A stretch of DNA of 64,000 nucleotides from Georgenia subflava (GCF_009193155.1 NZ_VUKD01000003.1:698061-762060), one strand, 5' to 3'; numbered from the stretch's first letter, positions 26,395 through 36,100 are shown. Numbers and translations are program-made. The notes: generated by a model not told the origin, from the sequence alone.

Positions 26395-27773
26395 CGCCGC
26401 ACTCCCATCCGATCGGACCCTCCAGCGGCCGCTGGCTCAGCCGCCCGTGGACCGGCGCGTCCCCCTGCGGCGCGACGGGCCTCGGGCCGGCGGCGCCGGG
26501 CGCCGCTCCCGTGGGCGGCGACGGCGAGCCGGTGGGCGGTGTCGACGAGCGTCGTCACACGTTCGCCCCAGTCCGGCTGGTGGGTCCGGAAGGGCTCGAC
26601 GGCGCGCTGCAGGAGCGCCCCGGCGGTCAAGGCGGCCAGGGCCCGCTCGTCCACGAGACCGCCGGACGCCGTGTACCCGTCCAGCACCGGACCCAGCACC
26701 GTGACGGGGTCGCTCGCACCGCCGGTCCGGCCGGAGACGATCTCGTGCGCCGCCCAGCTGGCGACGTCGGCCAGCGGGTCGTCGACGCCGACACGGTCGA
26801 GGTCCACCAGCGTCAGCGGCGCCTGCCCGGGGCGCGCCGGCAGCTCCCCGTGCTCCGGGGCGGCCGCCCGCGCGAGGTCCGGACGGACGATCACCTGGTC
26901 GGCCGAGAAGTCACCGTGGACAACGGTGCGCACGTCCCGCCCCACGAGTACCGACCGCACGAGCTCGACGGTCTCCCGCGCCTGCGCGACGGCCGTGGGG
27001 ACCGCGGACCGCACGGCGGAGACGGCAGCGGCCAGGCCGGCACCGCGGTTCACCTCGACGGCGTCGCCGCTCGGGCCCAGCGCGTGCAGGGTCGCGAGCA
27101 GCTCACCGGCCCCTGCCCACGCCCCGGGCGGAGCCGGCTGGATCCGGTCGAGCGCCGCGCCCGGCACGAACTCGGTCCGGATCAGCCCCTGGCCGGGTCT
27201 CACCTCGAGCACCCGGGGCACCGGCACCCGGGTCCCGTGCAGCAGCCGGTGCCCGACGAGGTTGTCGTAGGTGCGAGTCGGACGGTGGATCTTCACCAGC
27301 GACGGCACGCCGGTGGCCGGACGCTGCACGGCGACCCAGCGCCGGGCCGGCTTGTAGACCAGCGCCTCGGTGGCGTCCGCGTCGGCGGCGAGGAGACTGC
27401 GCACACCGGGCAGGTGACGGTCGGCGGTGGCGTCCACCAGCGCGATGCCGAGCGCACGGTCGAGCGCCACGCCCCGGCCGGCGAGGTCGCGGGCACCGGC
27501 GTCGCGCAGCTTGTCGAGCTTCGCGGGCGCGTCGAGGCGGTGGGCGACGGCGTACGCCAGGTGGGTGCTGCCGTCGGCCGTGCGCACGGTTAGCCCTACG
27601 ACGACCGAGGTGCCGGGCTTGTGCCGCAGGTAGGTCACCTCCGCGGCCACCGCGTCACCCCGTCCCCAGGCCGGGCCGAGCCGGCCGAGCAGGGTCGGCG
27701 GGTCGAGCACGGTGCCCAGGCCCGGCAGGTCGGGTTCGCTCGCGATCAGACGGTGGTCATCGGGCAGCAGCAC
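26391..27773 (-). CDS. Aminoglycoside phosphotransferase-fold kinase (first of pair)
   Basis: A 460-residue protein with the APH-type C-lobe: VVHGDFSADQVIV (catalytic Asp, with Gly in place of the Arg of HRD) and metal-binding LTLVDLDRVGVDDPLAD. The N-terminal lobe includes LVKIHRPTRTYDNL. GTG 27773 is chosen because GGAGGAGG lies 6-9 nt upstream, giving VLLPDDHRLIAS; the 34 codons of open frame before it are a proline/histidine-rich shadow of the ABC gene. It overlaps the ABC gene by 17 nt and the second kinase by 4 nt. The two kinases are diverged from each other, so they probably act on different positions or substrates. Confidence 0.8.
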   Translation of the reverse strand: MLLPDDHRLIASEPDLPGLGTVLDPPTLLGRLGPAWGRGDAVAAEVTYLRHKPGTSVVVGLTVRTADGSTHLAYAVAHRLDAPAKLDKLRDAGARDLAGRGVALDRALGIALVDATADRHLPGVRSLLAADADATEALVYKPARRWVAVQRPATGVPSLVKIHRPTRTYDNLVGHRLLHGTRVPVPRVLEVRPGQGLIRTEFVPGAALDRIQPAPPGAWAGAGELLATLHALGPSGDAVEVNRGAGLAAAVSAVRSAVPTAVAQARETVELVRSVLVGRDVRTVVHGDFSADQVIVRPDLARAAAPEHGELPARPGQAPLTLVDLDRVGVDDPLADVASWAAHEIVSGRTGGASDPVTVLGPVLDGYTASGGLVDERALAALTAGALLQRAVEPFRTHQPDWGERVTTLVDTAHRLAVAAHGSGARRRRPEARRAAGGRAGPRAAEPAAAGGSDRMGVRR

Positions 27774-29799
27774 GTCGGTCCTCCTCCAGGTCGGTTGCGG
27801 GTGTCGGGGGTGCGGAAACGGGTGCGGAGGTCGCGGTGGCCGAAGGGTCGGGTGCGGAGGTCGTCGGGGCGGCACGGTCGGGTGCGGCGGTCGTGGCTGC
27901 GGAGGTCGCGGGTGCGGACGTCGTGGGTGCAGCAGGGTCCGACGGCTTCGCGGGACCTGGCGACGTCGCGGGACCTGGCGGCGTCGCCGGTGCGTCCGGC
28001 ACCGCGGTCAGCCGGCGCTCGCGCCGCACCGGGGCCAGGGCCGCGAGGCGCGAGCCCGGGTCGGCCATGAGTCGTTCGGGCGCGCCGTGCTCGACCACGC
28101 GGCCACGCTCGAGGACGACCACCTCGTCGCAGCCCAGCACGTCCGCCAGGACGTGGGAGATGACGAAGGTCGTGCGTCCCGCGGCGAGCCGGTCGATCGC
28201 CTCGAGCACCGCGGCGGAGTTCTTCGGGTCCAGCCCGGTGGTGGCCTCGTCGAGGATGATGATGGCGGCGTCGCGCAGCATGGCGCGCGCGATGGCGATG
28301 CGCTGGCGCTGCCCGCCGGAGAGGGTGTCGCCGCGCTCCCCCACCACGGTGTCGTAGCCCTGGGGCAGGTCGAGGACGAATTCGTGGGCGTTCGCGGCGC
28401 GGGCGGCCGCCTCCACGTCCGTGTCCGAGGCGTCGGGCCGGCCCATGCGGATGTTCTCCCGCACCGTCCCGGCGAAGAGCACCGACTCCTGCAGGACGAC
28501 GGCGACGTGTGCGCGCAGCGAGTCCAGGGTGAGGTCGCGCAGGTCGTGCCCGTCCACCCGCACGGTGCCGGAGACCGGGTCCTGCAGCCGTAGCAGCAGG
28601 GAGGCGAGGGTCGACTTGCCCGAGCCGGAGTGGCCGACCAGCCCGACCCGGGCGCCGGGCCGCACGCGCAGGTCGACGTCGGCCAGGGCGGTCGCGCCGT
28701 CGCCGTACGAGGCGGTGACGTGCTCGAGGCGCACCTCGCCGGCCAGGCGGGTGATCGTGTAGGCACCCGGCGAGTCCGCGATCTCCTGCCGGGTCTCCAC
28801 CACGTCGAGGATCCGCTCTCCGGAGGCGGCGGCCTTGGCGATGCGGCCGGTGTACTTGGCGAGGTCGCGCATCGGTTTGAACGCGCCCTTGAGGTACTGG
28901 ACGAAGACTACGAGCTCGCCGGGGGTGAGCCGGCCCTGGAGCACGGACCAGCCGCCCACCAGCAGCACCGCACCGGTGGCGACGCCGACCAGGACGTCGG
29001 TCTTGCGCTCGAGCCCGGCGGAGAGGCGGGTGGCGCGGACGCCGTCCTTGAGCTCCTTGTCGTTCGAGGAGGCGAACCCGGCCTCGAGCTGGCCCTGCAG
29101 CGAGTACGCCTGCACCACCTTGATGGCGCCGAGGGACTCACCGGCCGTGCCCGCGAGGTCGCCCTCGCGCCGTCGCTGGAGCCTCGAGGCCGAGGTGATC
29201 TTCTTCGACGAGCTGGACGAGGACAGCGCGAAGAAGGGGAAGGCCGCGAGGACCACCAGCGCCAGGCGCCAGTCCAGGACGACCATCACCACCAGCATGG
29301 CCACGAGGGTGACCACGTTGCCGATCAGCGGCATCGCGGCGGTCACGGCGACGTCGCGGAGCTTGCCGACGTCGGAGATCAGCCGGGTGATGAGGTCACC
29401 GGTCTTCGCGGACGAGTGGTAGCGCAGGGACAGGCGCAGCGCGTGCGCGTAGACGTCGGCCCGCACCGCGGTCATCGCGCGGGTCCCCGCCAGCGCGAAG
29501 CAGACGGTCATGAGGTACGAGGCGAGTGCGCGCAGCCCGGCGACGGCGATCACCGCCACGCCGCAGAGCACGAGCAGCCGCAGCAGGCCCGGACGCTCCG
29601 ACGCCCCGGGTGCGATCACGGCGTCGATGACGAACTTCAGCGGCCACGGCTCGAGCAGGCGGAAGATCACCTCGGCGAAGAGAGCGACGAACCCGCCCGC
29701 CACGATCTTGCGGTGCGGACGCAGGTAGGGGCGCAGGAAGCGCGCGGTCCGCCGCAGCGCGGGCGCGGCCGTGCGCAGGTCGGTGGGTCGGGAGGCCAC
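27757..29799 (-). CDS. ABC exporter, fused membrane and ATPase domains
   Basis: A 680-residue half-transporter of the ABCB/MsbA type. Residues 35-320 hold six transmembrane helices; residues about 350-590 are the ATPase with Walker A GHSGSGKST, Q-loop LQESVLF, signature LSGGQRQR, Walker B IIILDEATTG and H-loop VISHVLADV. The last 70 residues are an Ala/Pro/Ser/Thr-rich tail with repeated TSAP units that probably are disordered. GTG 29799 shares its G with the TAG of the upstream glycosyltransferase. In the operon it is the obvious exporter of the product of three glycosyltransferases and two kinases. Confidence 0.9.
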   Translation of the reverse strand: MASRPTDLRTAAPALRRTARFLRPYLRPHRKIVAGGFVALFAEVIFRLLEPWPLKFVIDAVIAPGASERPGLLRLLVLCGVAVIAVAGLRALASYLMTVCFALAGTRAMTAVRADVYAHALRLSLRYHSSAKTGDLITRLISDVGKLRDVAVTAAMPLIGNVVTLVAMLVVMVVLDWRLALVVLAAFPFFALSSSSSSKKITSASRLQRRREGDLAGTAGESLGAIKVVQAYSLQGQLEAGFASSNDKELKDGVRATRLSAGLERKTDVLVGVATGAVLLVGGWSVLQGRLTPGELVVFVQYLKGAFKPMRDLAKYTGRIAKAAASGERILDVVETRQEIADSPGAYTITRLAGEVRLEHVTASYGDGATALADVDLRVRPGARVGLVGHSGSGKSTLASLLLRLQDPVSGTVRVDGHDLRDLTLDSLRAHVAVVLQESVLFAGTVRENIRMGRPDASDTDVEAAARAANAHEFVLDLPQGYDTVVGERGDTLSGGQRQRIAIARAMLRDAAIIILDEATTGLDPKNSAAVLEAIDRLAAGRTTFVISHVLADVLGCDEVVVLERGRVVEHGAPERLMADPGSRLAALAPVRRERRLTAVPDAPATPPGPATSPGPAKPSDPAAPTTSAPATSAATTAAPDRAAPTTSAPDPSATATSAPVSAPPTPATDLEEDRRAAAR

Positions 29800-31028
29800 T
29801 AGGCACCTACCTCGGTCAGGTCGCCCGCGCGCAGGCCGAGCCCGGCCGCGGCGAGGGTGCGGGTCACCACGTGCGTCCAGGTGTGGGCGGCGACCATCTC
29901 GGCCCGGGCCGCCGCGCCGAGGCGCTCGCGCATCCCGGGGTCGGCGGCCAGCACGCCGAGCACGACGGCGAGGGCCGCCGGGTCCGAGCCCGGCACCAGC
30001 AGGCCGGTCCTGCCGTGGTCGACGACGGCCGGGAGCTGCCCGACGGCGGAGGCCACCACGGGCAGGCCGGCGGCCATGTACTCGTAGACCTTGAGCGGGC
30101 TGAAGTACCCCTCGCCCTCGCCGGCCGGGTACGGCGCGCACGCCACGTCGGTGCGGTGGAGCCAGCCGGGTACGTCCACCGGGCTCACCGCGCCGGTGAA
30201 GGTCACGGCGTCGCCGAGGCCGAGCGCGGTGGCCCGACGCCGCAGCGGCTCCGCCTCCGGCCCGTCGCCGACGAGCAGCAGCCGGGCGTCGGTGATCTGC
30301 CCGCGCAGCAGCGCGAAGGCCTCCAGCAGCGTGGCGGTGCCGTGCCAGGGCTTGAGGGTGCCGACGAAGCCGACGGTGAACGGCCGCGAGGCCCGAGGTG
30401 CGCCGGCGGGGAGGTCGGCGGGCCGGATCCGGTCGACGTCGACCCCGTTCGCCTCGACCACGACGCGTGGCCGCCCCGCGCCCTCGGGCAGGTGACCCCG
30501 CACCCAGTCCGCGACCGGCTCCGAGACGCACACCACGACGTCGGCGCCGCCGGAGGCGTCACGCACGACGGCGGCGGCCTCCTCGCCGTGGACCAGGCCG
30601 CGGTGCCGGGCCGCCTCCAGCGGGAGCGGGGCGTTGACCTCGAGCACGGCCGGGATCTCGCGCGCGGTGGCGTAGCGCGTGCCGGCGCGGCTGAAGAGCG
30701 AGTACCGCTCGTAGACCGCGTCGAACCCGGCCGCTCCCCCGGCCTCGACGATCGCGGCGTGCATGGCATCGTCGCCGACGATGAGCGCTCGCTCCCGGGC
30801 GGCGAGATCGGGCCCGCCGAGCCGCTCGAGCTCGTGCACCCGCAGGCGCCCGGCGGCGACCGCGGCCCTGGCGTCGGGCCACGGGTCACCGCCGGTCCGG
30901 CGGCAGAACAGGTCGACGGCGTGGCCGGCGTCGAGCAGCACCCGCAGGACCTCCTGGACGTGCACGGAGGCGCCCTTCGTGCCGAAGACCGGGATGCCGG
31001 GGTCGGCGCAGACGTAGGCGATCCTCAT
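29799..31028 (-). CDS. Glycosyltransferase family 4 (third in operon)
   Basis: A 409-residue GT-B glycosyltransferase. The N-lobe opens with MRIAYVCADPGIPVFGTKGAS; the C-lobe has TVGFVGTLKPWHGT, LLLVGDGPEAEPL and the EX7E-type YFSPLKVYEYMAAGLPVVAS, typical of GT4 retaining enzymes. Its donor and acceptor are unknown. ATG 31028 overlaps the stop of the previous glycosyltransferase (ATGA), and its own stop touches the ABC gene start. Confidence 0.88.
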   Translation of the reverse strand: MRIAYVCADPGIPVFGTKGASVHVQEVLRVLLDAGHAVDLFCRRTGGDPWPDARAAVAAGRLRVHELERLGGPDLAARERALIVGDDAMHAAIVEAGGAAGFDAVYERYSLFSRAGTRYATAREIPAVLEVNAPLPLEAARHRGLVHGEEAAAVVRDASGGADVVVCVSEPVADWVRGHLPEGAGRPRVVVEANGVDVDRIRPADLPAGAPRASRPFTVGFVGTLKPWHGTATLLEAFALLRGQITDARLLLVGDGPEAEPLRRRATALGLGDAVTFTGAVSPVDVPGWLHRTDVACAPYPAGEGEGYFSPLKVYEYMAAGLPVVASAVGQLPAVVDHGRTGLLVPGSDPAALAVVLGVLAADPGMRERLGAAARAEMVAAHTWTHVVTRTLAAAGLGLRAGDLTEVGA

Positions 31029-32362
31029 CGCGCTGCTCCCACGAGCTGGCGCCCAGCGCGCTGCGGTGCGACGGTGCCGCGGTCGCCCGCCAGGGCGGCG
31101 TCCAGGCGCCCGGCCTGTCCGACGGAGTCGAACTCGGCCTCGACGAGCTCCCTGGCGGCACCGGCGAGCCGGTCGCGCAGCGGGCGGTCGTCCAGGAGCC
31201 GGGTGATCGCGGCGGCGAGGGCCGCCGGGTCGTGCTGCGGCACCTGCAGCCCCGTCACCTCGTGCCGGACGGCCTCGGTGATGCCGGTGACGTCGGTGGA
31301 GATGCAGGGGGTGCCCAGGGCCATGGCCTCGAGCAGCACGGTCGGCAGGCCGTCGGCGTTGCCGTCGCTGCCGACGACGCACGGTGCGGCGAGCACGTCG
31401 GCGGTGCGGACCTCCTCGCGCACCCGGTCCTGCGGCAGCGGCCCGGTCAGCTCGACGACGTCGTCGAGCCCGAGCCGGGCGATCTGCGCCCGGAGGTCGG
31501 CCTCGAGCAGCCCGGCCCCGACGATGCGGCACCGCAGGTCCCGGCCGGCAGCGCGCAGGGCGGCGACGGCGTCGACGAGCACGTCGAACCCCTTCTTCTC
31601 CACCAGGCGCCCGACGGCGACGACGGTCGGCACCTGCGACGCCGGCCGCGCGCCCGGAGCCAGGTGGGCGAACGCGTCCAGGTCGAGGCCGTTGTAGATG
31701 CGGTGCACCGGGGTGCCGGCGACGGCGAACGGGTAGGCGGTGCGCAGGTGGCGCACGTTGAAGTCCGAGACGGTCACCACGTGGTGGGCGTCGGCGATCT
31801 TTCGGGCGACGTCGGTGTGCTCGACGCTCTCGTGGAACAGGTCCTTGGCGTGGGCCGTGAAGGAGTAGGTGATCCCGGCCAGCAGGGCGGCGAGCCGGGC
31901 GACCGTCGTGGCCATCGACGCGAAGTGGGCGTGCAGGTGGGTCAGGCCGCGCTCGACCGCCATCACCGCGACCTCGACGGCCTGGGCGGCGTCGCACGCG
32001 TCCTCGCGGAGCAGCTCGGGAAGCAGCTCGGGCAGACGCGGCAGCAGCGGGCTAGCGCCGCGCAGCGTCTGCCACAGCTCCTCGGCCTTGCGGGCGCGCG
32101 GCACGTACGTCACCGGTGCCTGGACGCGGGCGAGGGTGTCGTGGAAGCGGGGGTCGACCGGGGGGCGCAGCGAGAAGATCTCGATGTCGGCGCCGCGGGC
32201 CTCTCGGGCGATGATCTCGGAGACCACGAAGGTCTCGGAGAACCGCGGGTACATCTTCAGCACGTACCCGATCCGGGGCGTGCCGGCCGCTGGCGCGGTG
32301 TCCCCGGTCCGGGGCTTGCCGCTCGCGGGCGGCGTGGTGGCTGCGTGCGTCTCAGGCAACAT
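31025..32362 (-). CDS. Glycosyltransferase family 4 (second in operon)
   Basis: A 445-residue GT4 glycosyltransferase. The N-terminal MYPRFSETFVVSEI and HLHAHFASMATTVA, and the C-lobe VVAVGRLVEKKGFDVL and GLPTVLLEAMALGTPCIS (EX7E region), match colanic-acid/exopolysaccharide-type enzymes (WcaL/AmsK-like). The first 25 residues are low complexity. ATG 32362 lies 11 nt inside the previous gene; GT order suggests sequential sugar addition, which is inference. Confidence 0.88.
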   Translation of the reverse strand: MLPETHAATTPPASGKPRTGDTAPAAGTPRIGYVLKMYPRFSETFVVSEIIAREARGADIEIFSLRPPVDPRFHDTLARVQAPVTYVPRARKAEELWQTLRGASPLLPRLPELLPELLREDACDAAQAVEVAVMAVERGLTHLHAHFASMATTVARLAALLAGITYSFTAHAKDLFHESVEHTDVARKIADAHHVVTVSDFNVRHLRTAYPFAVAGTPVHRIYNGLDLDAFAHLAPGARPASQVPTVVAVGRLVEKKGFDVLVDAVAALRAAGRDLRCRIVGAGLLEADLRAQIARLGLDDVVELTGPLPQDRVREEVRTADVLAAPCVVGSDGNADGLPTVLLEAMALGTPCISTDVTGITEAVRHEVTGLQVPQHDPAALAAAITRLLDDRPLRDRLAGAARELVEAEFDSVGQAGRLDAALAGDRGTVAPQRAGRQLVGAAR

Positions 32363-33731
32363 CGGTGCGCTCCTCCAGGCCCACCAGGGAGGTGAGCAGC
32401 TCGGGCAGGCGGGCCAGGCCGTCGAGGTCGACCGCGGTGCGGTCAGGTCGTGGTGAGTGGTGGTCGGGTCGTGTTTCAGCCGGGTCGACGGCGCGCGCGA
32501 GCCAGCCGCCGAGGGCAGCAGGGCTGAGCCGGCTCGGGAGGAGGTAGTCGAGCATCCCTGCGCGTGCCAGCAGGCGGGCACGCACCAGCTGCTCGGCGCG
32601 TGGGGCGACGCGAGGCACGACGAGCAGCCGGACCCGGCGGGCCATCGCCTCGCACACCGTGTTGTACCCGCCCATCGCGACGACGGCGGCCGCGCCGGCG
32701 AGCAGGGCCGGGGCGTCGTCGACATAGGTGTGGACGTCGAGGTCGGTGCGCCCGGCCGCGAGCCGCTCGACCCGCCGGCGCTGGGCGGCGGGCATCTGGG
32801 GCCCCAGCACGAGGACGCCGCGGTGGCCCGAAGGCAGCGGGACACGTGCGAAGACCTCGGCGAGGGCCGCACCGTCCGCACCGCCACCTACTGTCGCGAG
32901 GACGTAGGGGCCCGTGACGCTGGTGCTGCGCCGCTGCCCGTCGCCGCGCCCGTGCGCGAGGTAACCGGTGTGTACGACGCGCTCGCGCAGCACCGCCGGC
33001 AGGTCGAGGTCGCCGACGACGTCGTGGACGCGTGAGTCGCCGTAGACCCACACCTGGTCGTACCAGCGCCGCAGCGCGGAGGTGGAGCGGTCCCGCACCC
33101 ACTCCCGGCGGGCCGTCTCGGCGTCGTCGAGGACGTCACGCAGACCGAGGACCACCCGGGTGCCGGTGCCGGCGAGCGCCTCCAGGGCCGGCTCGAGCTC
33201 GCCGCGGAAGCCGCGCGGGTGCTTGTCGACGACGAGGACGTCGGGGCGGAACGTGGTCAGCGCCGCGGTGAGGATCGAACGCCGCATGGTCAGCATCTGC
33301 TCCTCGCCGACCGACAGGTGCCGGGCACCGTAGGCGCCGTCGGCATCCTTGACGAGGGCGGGGAGGGCGACGAGGTCGCAGTTCTCGGGCCGGTTCGCCG
33401 TGACCGCCTCGGGCGCACCGGTGAGCAGAAGGATGTCGGGCGTGGGGTCGAGCGCCGCGAAGGAGCGGGCGATGGCGAGGTTGCGGCGCACGTGTCCCAG
33501 GCCCATGGCGTCGTGGGAGTACAGCGCGACCCGCAGCCGGCGCGTGCCGTCGCCGTCGTGGACGGTGGCGGGGCTGGGCGCGGACGGGGCGACGGAGACG
33601 ACGGGGGTGAGCTGCCGGGCCGACCGCGCGGCAGGCGCCGCCTCGCGAGGTGCCGACCACACCGGAGCCGTGGCTCCACCCTCGGCCGGTGACACGGACC
33701 GGCCGCCTGCCCTGACCGTCGTCCTGCTCAT
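32352..33731 (-). CDS. Glycosyltransferase, GT28/MurG-like fold (first in operon)
   Basis: A 459-residue protein whose core starts at about 65 with RVALYSHDAMGLGHVRRNLA, a GT-B glycosyltransferase N-lobe as in MurG- and MGDG-synthase-like enzymes. The C-lobe contains VVAMGGYNTVCEAMA, the donor-binding loop of that group. The first 60 residues are Ala/Pro/Ser-rich and may be cut down by a later start. It heads the six-gene operon; upstream (33732-33927) is a 196-bp divergent region with deoD, where the operon promoter must lie. Confidence 0.82.
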   Translation of the reverse strand: MSRTTVRAGGRSVSPAEGGATAPVWSAPREAAPAARSARQLTPVVSVAPSAPSPATVHDGDGTRRLRVALYSHDAMGLGHVRRNLAIARSFAALDPTPDILLLTGAPEAVTANRPENCDLVALPALVKDADGAYGARHLSVGEEQMLTMRRSILTAALTTFRPDVLVVDKHPRGFRGELEPALEALAGTGTRVVLGLRDVLDDAETARREWVRDRSTSALRRWYDQVWVYGDSRVHDVVGDLDLPAVLRERVVHTGYLAHGRGDGQRRSTSVTGPYVLATVGGGADGAALAEVFARVPLPSGHRGVLVLGPQMPAAQRRRVERLAAGRTDLDVHTYVDDAPALLAGAAAVVAMGGYNTVCEAMARRVRLLVVPRVAPRAEQLVRARLLARAGMLDYLLPSRLSPAALGGWLARAVDPAETRPDHHSPRPDRTAVDLDGLARLPELLTSLVGLEERTDVA

Positions 33732-33927
33732 GGCTTCCCCCTCTTCTGCGACCCGGACGTGCCTCCGGGCGATGAGAGCAAGCGTGTCGGGCGCACGTGA
33801 GGCGTCGGTGATGAGCAGATGAGGGCCTTCTCATGAACTCCGGATGAACGACGGGAGCCACACGGTCCTTCCACGTGCGGGCCGCGTGGGAGCATGGACG
33901 CCGCAGCCCGTCGACCCGAGGAGCACC

Positions 33928-34635
33928 ATGGCCACCCCGCACATCGCCGCCGAGAAGGGCGAGATCGCGCCCGCCGTCCTCATGCCCGGTGACCCCAAGA
34001 GGGCCCGGCGGATCGCGGAGCTCCTCATGCCCGACGCCCGCCAGGTCTCGGACGTGCGCGGGATCGGCGCCTACACGGGGACGGTGGACGGCAAGCCCCT
34101 GTCGGTCATGGCCTCCGGGATGGGCATGCCCTCGCTCGGCATCTACGCCAACGAGCTCTTCAGGTTCTACGACGTGCAGCGGATCATCCGGGTGGGGACC
34201 GCGGGCGGGCTCTCACCGAAGGTGCGGGTCGGCGACGTCGTCGTCGCCCTGGGCGCGCACACCGACTCCGCCATGAACACCACCCGCATCCCCGGGATCC
34301 ACTTCTCCGCCGTCGCGTCGTACCCGCTGGTGGCGGCCGCCGTCGCCGCCGCGGGCGACTCCGACCGTGTCCACGTGGCGCCGGTGGTCTCGCGCGACCA
34401 CTTCTACGGCAACCCGGCCGAGCAGATCCAGAAGCTGGCGGACTACGGCACCCTGTGCGTGGAGATGGAGGCCGCCGGGCTGTACGGCGTGGCGGCCGAG
34501 CACGACCGGGAGGCGCTGGCCGTGCTGACGATCTCCGACCACCTGCTCGACAGCTCGCAGGACATGAGCGCCGAGGACCGGGAGCACAAGTTCGAGCGCG
34601 CCCTGCACCTGGCGGTGGCCGCCGCACACTGCTGA
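33928..34635 (+). CDS. deoD: Purine-nucleoside phosphorylase, DeoD type
   Basis: A 235-residue trimeric/hexameric nucleoside phosphorylase. The phosphate-binding GDPKRA at residues 21-26, VGTAGGLSP near 91 and the purine/ribose-binding VEMEAAGLYG near 180 and TISDHLL near 202 are all in place. It cleaves purine nucleosides with phosphate to base and ribose-1-phosphate in salvage. ATG 33928 is preceded by GAGGAG; the longer frame from 33844 lacks family similarity. It is divergent from the glycosyltransferase operon. Confidence 0.92.
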   Translation: MATPHIAAEKGEIAPAVLMPGDPKRARRIAELLMPDARQVSDVRGIGAYTGTVDGKPLSVMASGMGMPSLGIYANELFRFYDVQRIIRVGTAGGLSPKVRVGDVVVALGAHTDSAMNTTRIPGIHFSAVASYPLVAAAVAAAGDSDRVHVAPVVSRDHFYGNPAEQIQKLADYGTLCVEMEAAGLYGVAAEHDREALAVLTISDHLLDSSQDMSAEDREHKFERALHLAVAAAHC

Positions 34636-34664
34636 GAGGTGCCGCGGCCCGGACGCCTGGTCGA

Positions 34665-35102
34665 TCAGCTCCGGCGCTCGAGCACGAAGACCGGGATGAG
34701 CCGGTCGGTCTTCTCCTGGTAGTCGGCGTAGGGCGGGAAGGCCTCGACGGCGCGGGCCCACCAGGCGTCCCGCTCCTCCCCGGCAAGCTCGCGCGCGGTC
34801 ATGTCCCAGCGTTCGGCGCCGTCCTGCAGCACGACGTGCGGGTCCGCCAGCACGTTGTGGTACCAGACGGGATGCTTCGGGGCCCCGCCCTGGGAGGCGA
34901 CGATCGCGTAGTCGCCCTCGTGCTCGACCCGCATCAGCGGGACCTTGCGGATCTTGCCCGTCCGCGCCCCGCGGGTGGTGATCACGACGATCGGCAGGCC
35001 TCGCATCGTGTTCGCCTGTGCACCGTCGGAGCGCTCGAACTCCTCCACCTGGTCGCGGACGTGCGGCCGGGGGCTCGGCGCGTACTCGGAATCGGTCGTC
35101 AT
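34665..35102 (-). CDS. Ddn-family F420H2-dependent reductase
   Basis: A 145-residue split-beta-barrel protein of the deazaflavin-dependent nitroreductase family. The signature VITTRGARTGKIRKVPLMRVEHEGDYAIVAS is spread over residues 39-69 and HPVWYHNVLADPHV follows at 76-89; these bind F420 in mycobacterial Ddn. Members reduce quinones or nitroaromatics with reduced F420, which fits an actinomycete. It converges on deoD with 29 nt between stops. Confidence 0.9.
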   Translation of the reverse strand: MTTDSEYAPSPRPHVRDQVEEFERSDGAQANTMRGLPIVVITTRGARTGKIRKVPLMRVEHEGDYAIVASQGGAPKHPVWYHNVLADPHVVLQDGAERWDMTARELAGEERDAWWARAVEAFPPYADYQEKTDRLIPVFVLERRS

Positions 35103-35193
35103 ACCGCCCAGTCAAGCAGACACCCGTTGCGCCGCCACGGCAGGTGGCGCAGACTTGACGGAAGTCGAGCACTCCGATGATGGAGGCGAGGTC

Positions 35194-35898
35194 ATGCACA
35201 CCGATCACGAGATGCTGCCGATGCTGGGCCGCGGCAAGCACCGCAACCCCCGCAAGGGCGCATGCTTCATGGAGCTGGCGTCGTACCTCGCCGGCGAGCG
35301 CTGGAGCGACCGGCCGGCCTGCACCCACCGGCTGCTGGCGCACCTGGCGCGCCTGGTCAACGACTGCACGTCCGACGCCGCCCGCCCGCGCCTCGCCCCG
35401 CTGATCCCGTCGGTCATCGGCCTGACGAGCACGGACCCCAGGTGGGACCACGAGATCGCGCTGCTCACCGCAACGACCGCGCTGCCTGTGGTCGCCGAGG
35501 AGACCCAGCGCTCGCTCGCCGTCGGTGCGCTGAGCGTGGACCGCATGCTCGCCGCGAGCGACGGCCGCGACCCGGACACCCTGCGTACGTCCACGGCCTG
35601 GGCGCTGGACGACGTCCCCCTGGCGGCGGCCTGGGCACGGAAGTTCATCGCGCACGGCGTCGCCGGGCCGGTGCGCTTCCACCCCGGACCGGTCATCCTC
35701 GACTTCGCCGTGCCGGGGATCGCGACCGCCTGCATCTCCGACGCCGACGACCGCCTGCGGCGCCTGCTCACCGAGGCGATCGCGATCTGTGTGGAGCTCG
35801 GTGGCCGCGGCTCGCGCTGGGACGCGATGGACGACGGCGAGCGGACCCTGGCCCCGGACCGGTGGATGGGCGTGGTCGCCCCGGCCGTCACGGTCTGA
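35194..35898 (+). CDS. Conserved hypothetical protein
   Basis: A 234-residue soluble protein beginning MHTDHEMLPMLGRGKHRNPRKGACFMELASYLAGERWSDRP. A helical N-terminal half with a CTHRLLAHLARLVNDC segment is followed by an alternating Ala-rich region. No catalytic motif is clear, and I do not assign a function. The opening PRKGACFMELASYLAGE resembles the start of actinobacterial proteins found beside regulators of unknown role. ATG 35194 has GGAGG about 8 nt upstream. The region to 36134 is intergenic. Confidence 0.75.
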   Translation: MHTDHEMLPMLGRGKHRNPRKGACFMELASYLAGERWSDRPACTHRLLAHLARLVNDCTSDAARPRLAPLIPSVIGLTSTDPRWDHEIALLTATTALPVVAEETQRSLAVGALSVDRMLAASDGRDPDTLRTSTAWALDDVPLAAAWARKFIAHGVAGPVRFHPGPVILDFAVPGIATACISDADDRLRRLLTEAIAICVELGGRGSRWDAMDDGERTLAPDRWMGVVAPAVTV

Positions 35899-36086
35899 CG
35901 CAGGACGTCCGCCCGGGGGCAGGAACTCGCTGGCCTCCGCAGGCACGTTCGGCGTCTCGGCAAGGACCTCACAGGCCTGCGCGTGCAGCCCGTGCTGGTG
36001 CTCCGGCGCACACGCCCGGCACTTTGCACAGATTCACCCTCGAAACCCCTCCCCCGGCGGTAGCCTCCTCACAACACGGGCTAAGA

Positions 36087-36100
36087 GCCAGGATCCTGGC
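36087..36100. promoter_or_regulatory. 14-bp palindrome before a tetR gene
   Basis: GCCAGGATCCTGGC is a perfect palindrome 34 bp upstream of the TetR-family start codon. TetR regulators usually bind such palindromes in their own promoter, so it is a candidate autoregulatory operator. There is no second copy in the window that I noticed. Confidence 0.4.
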
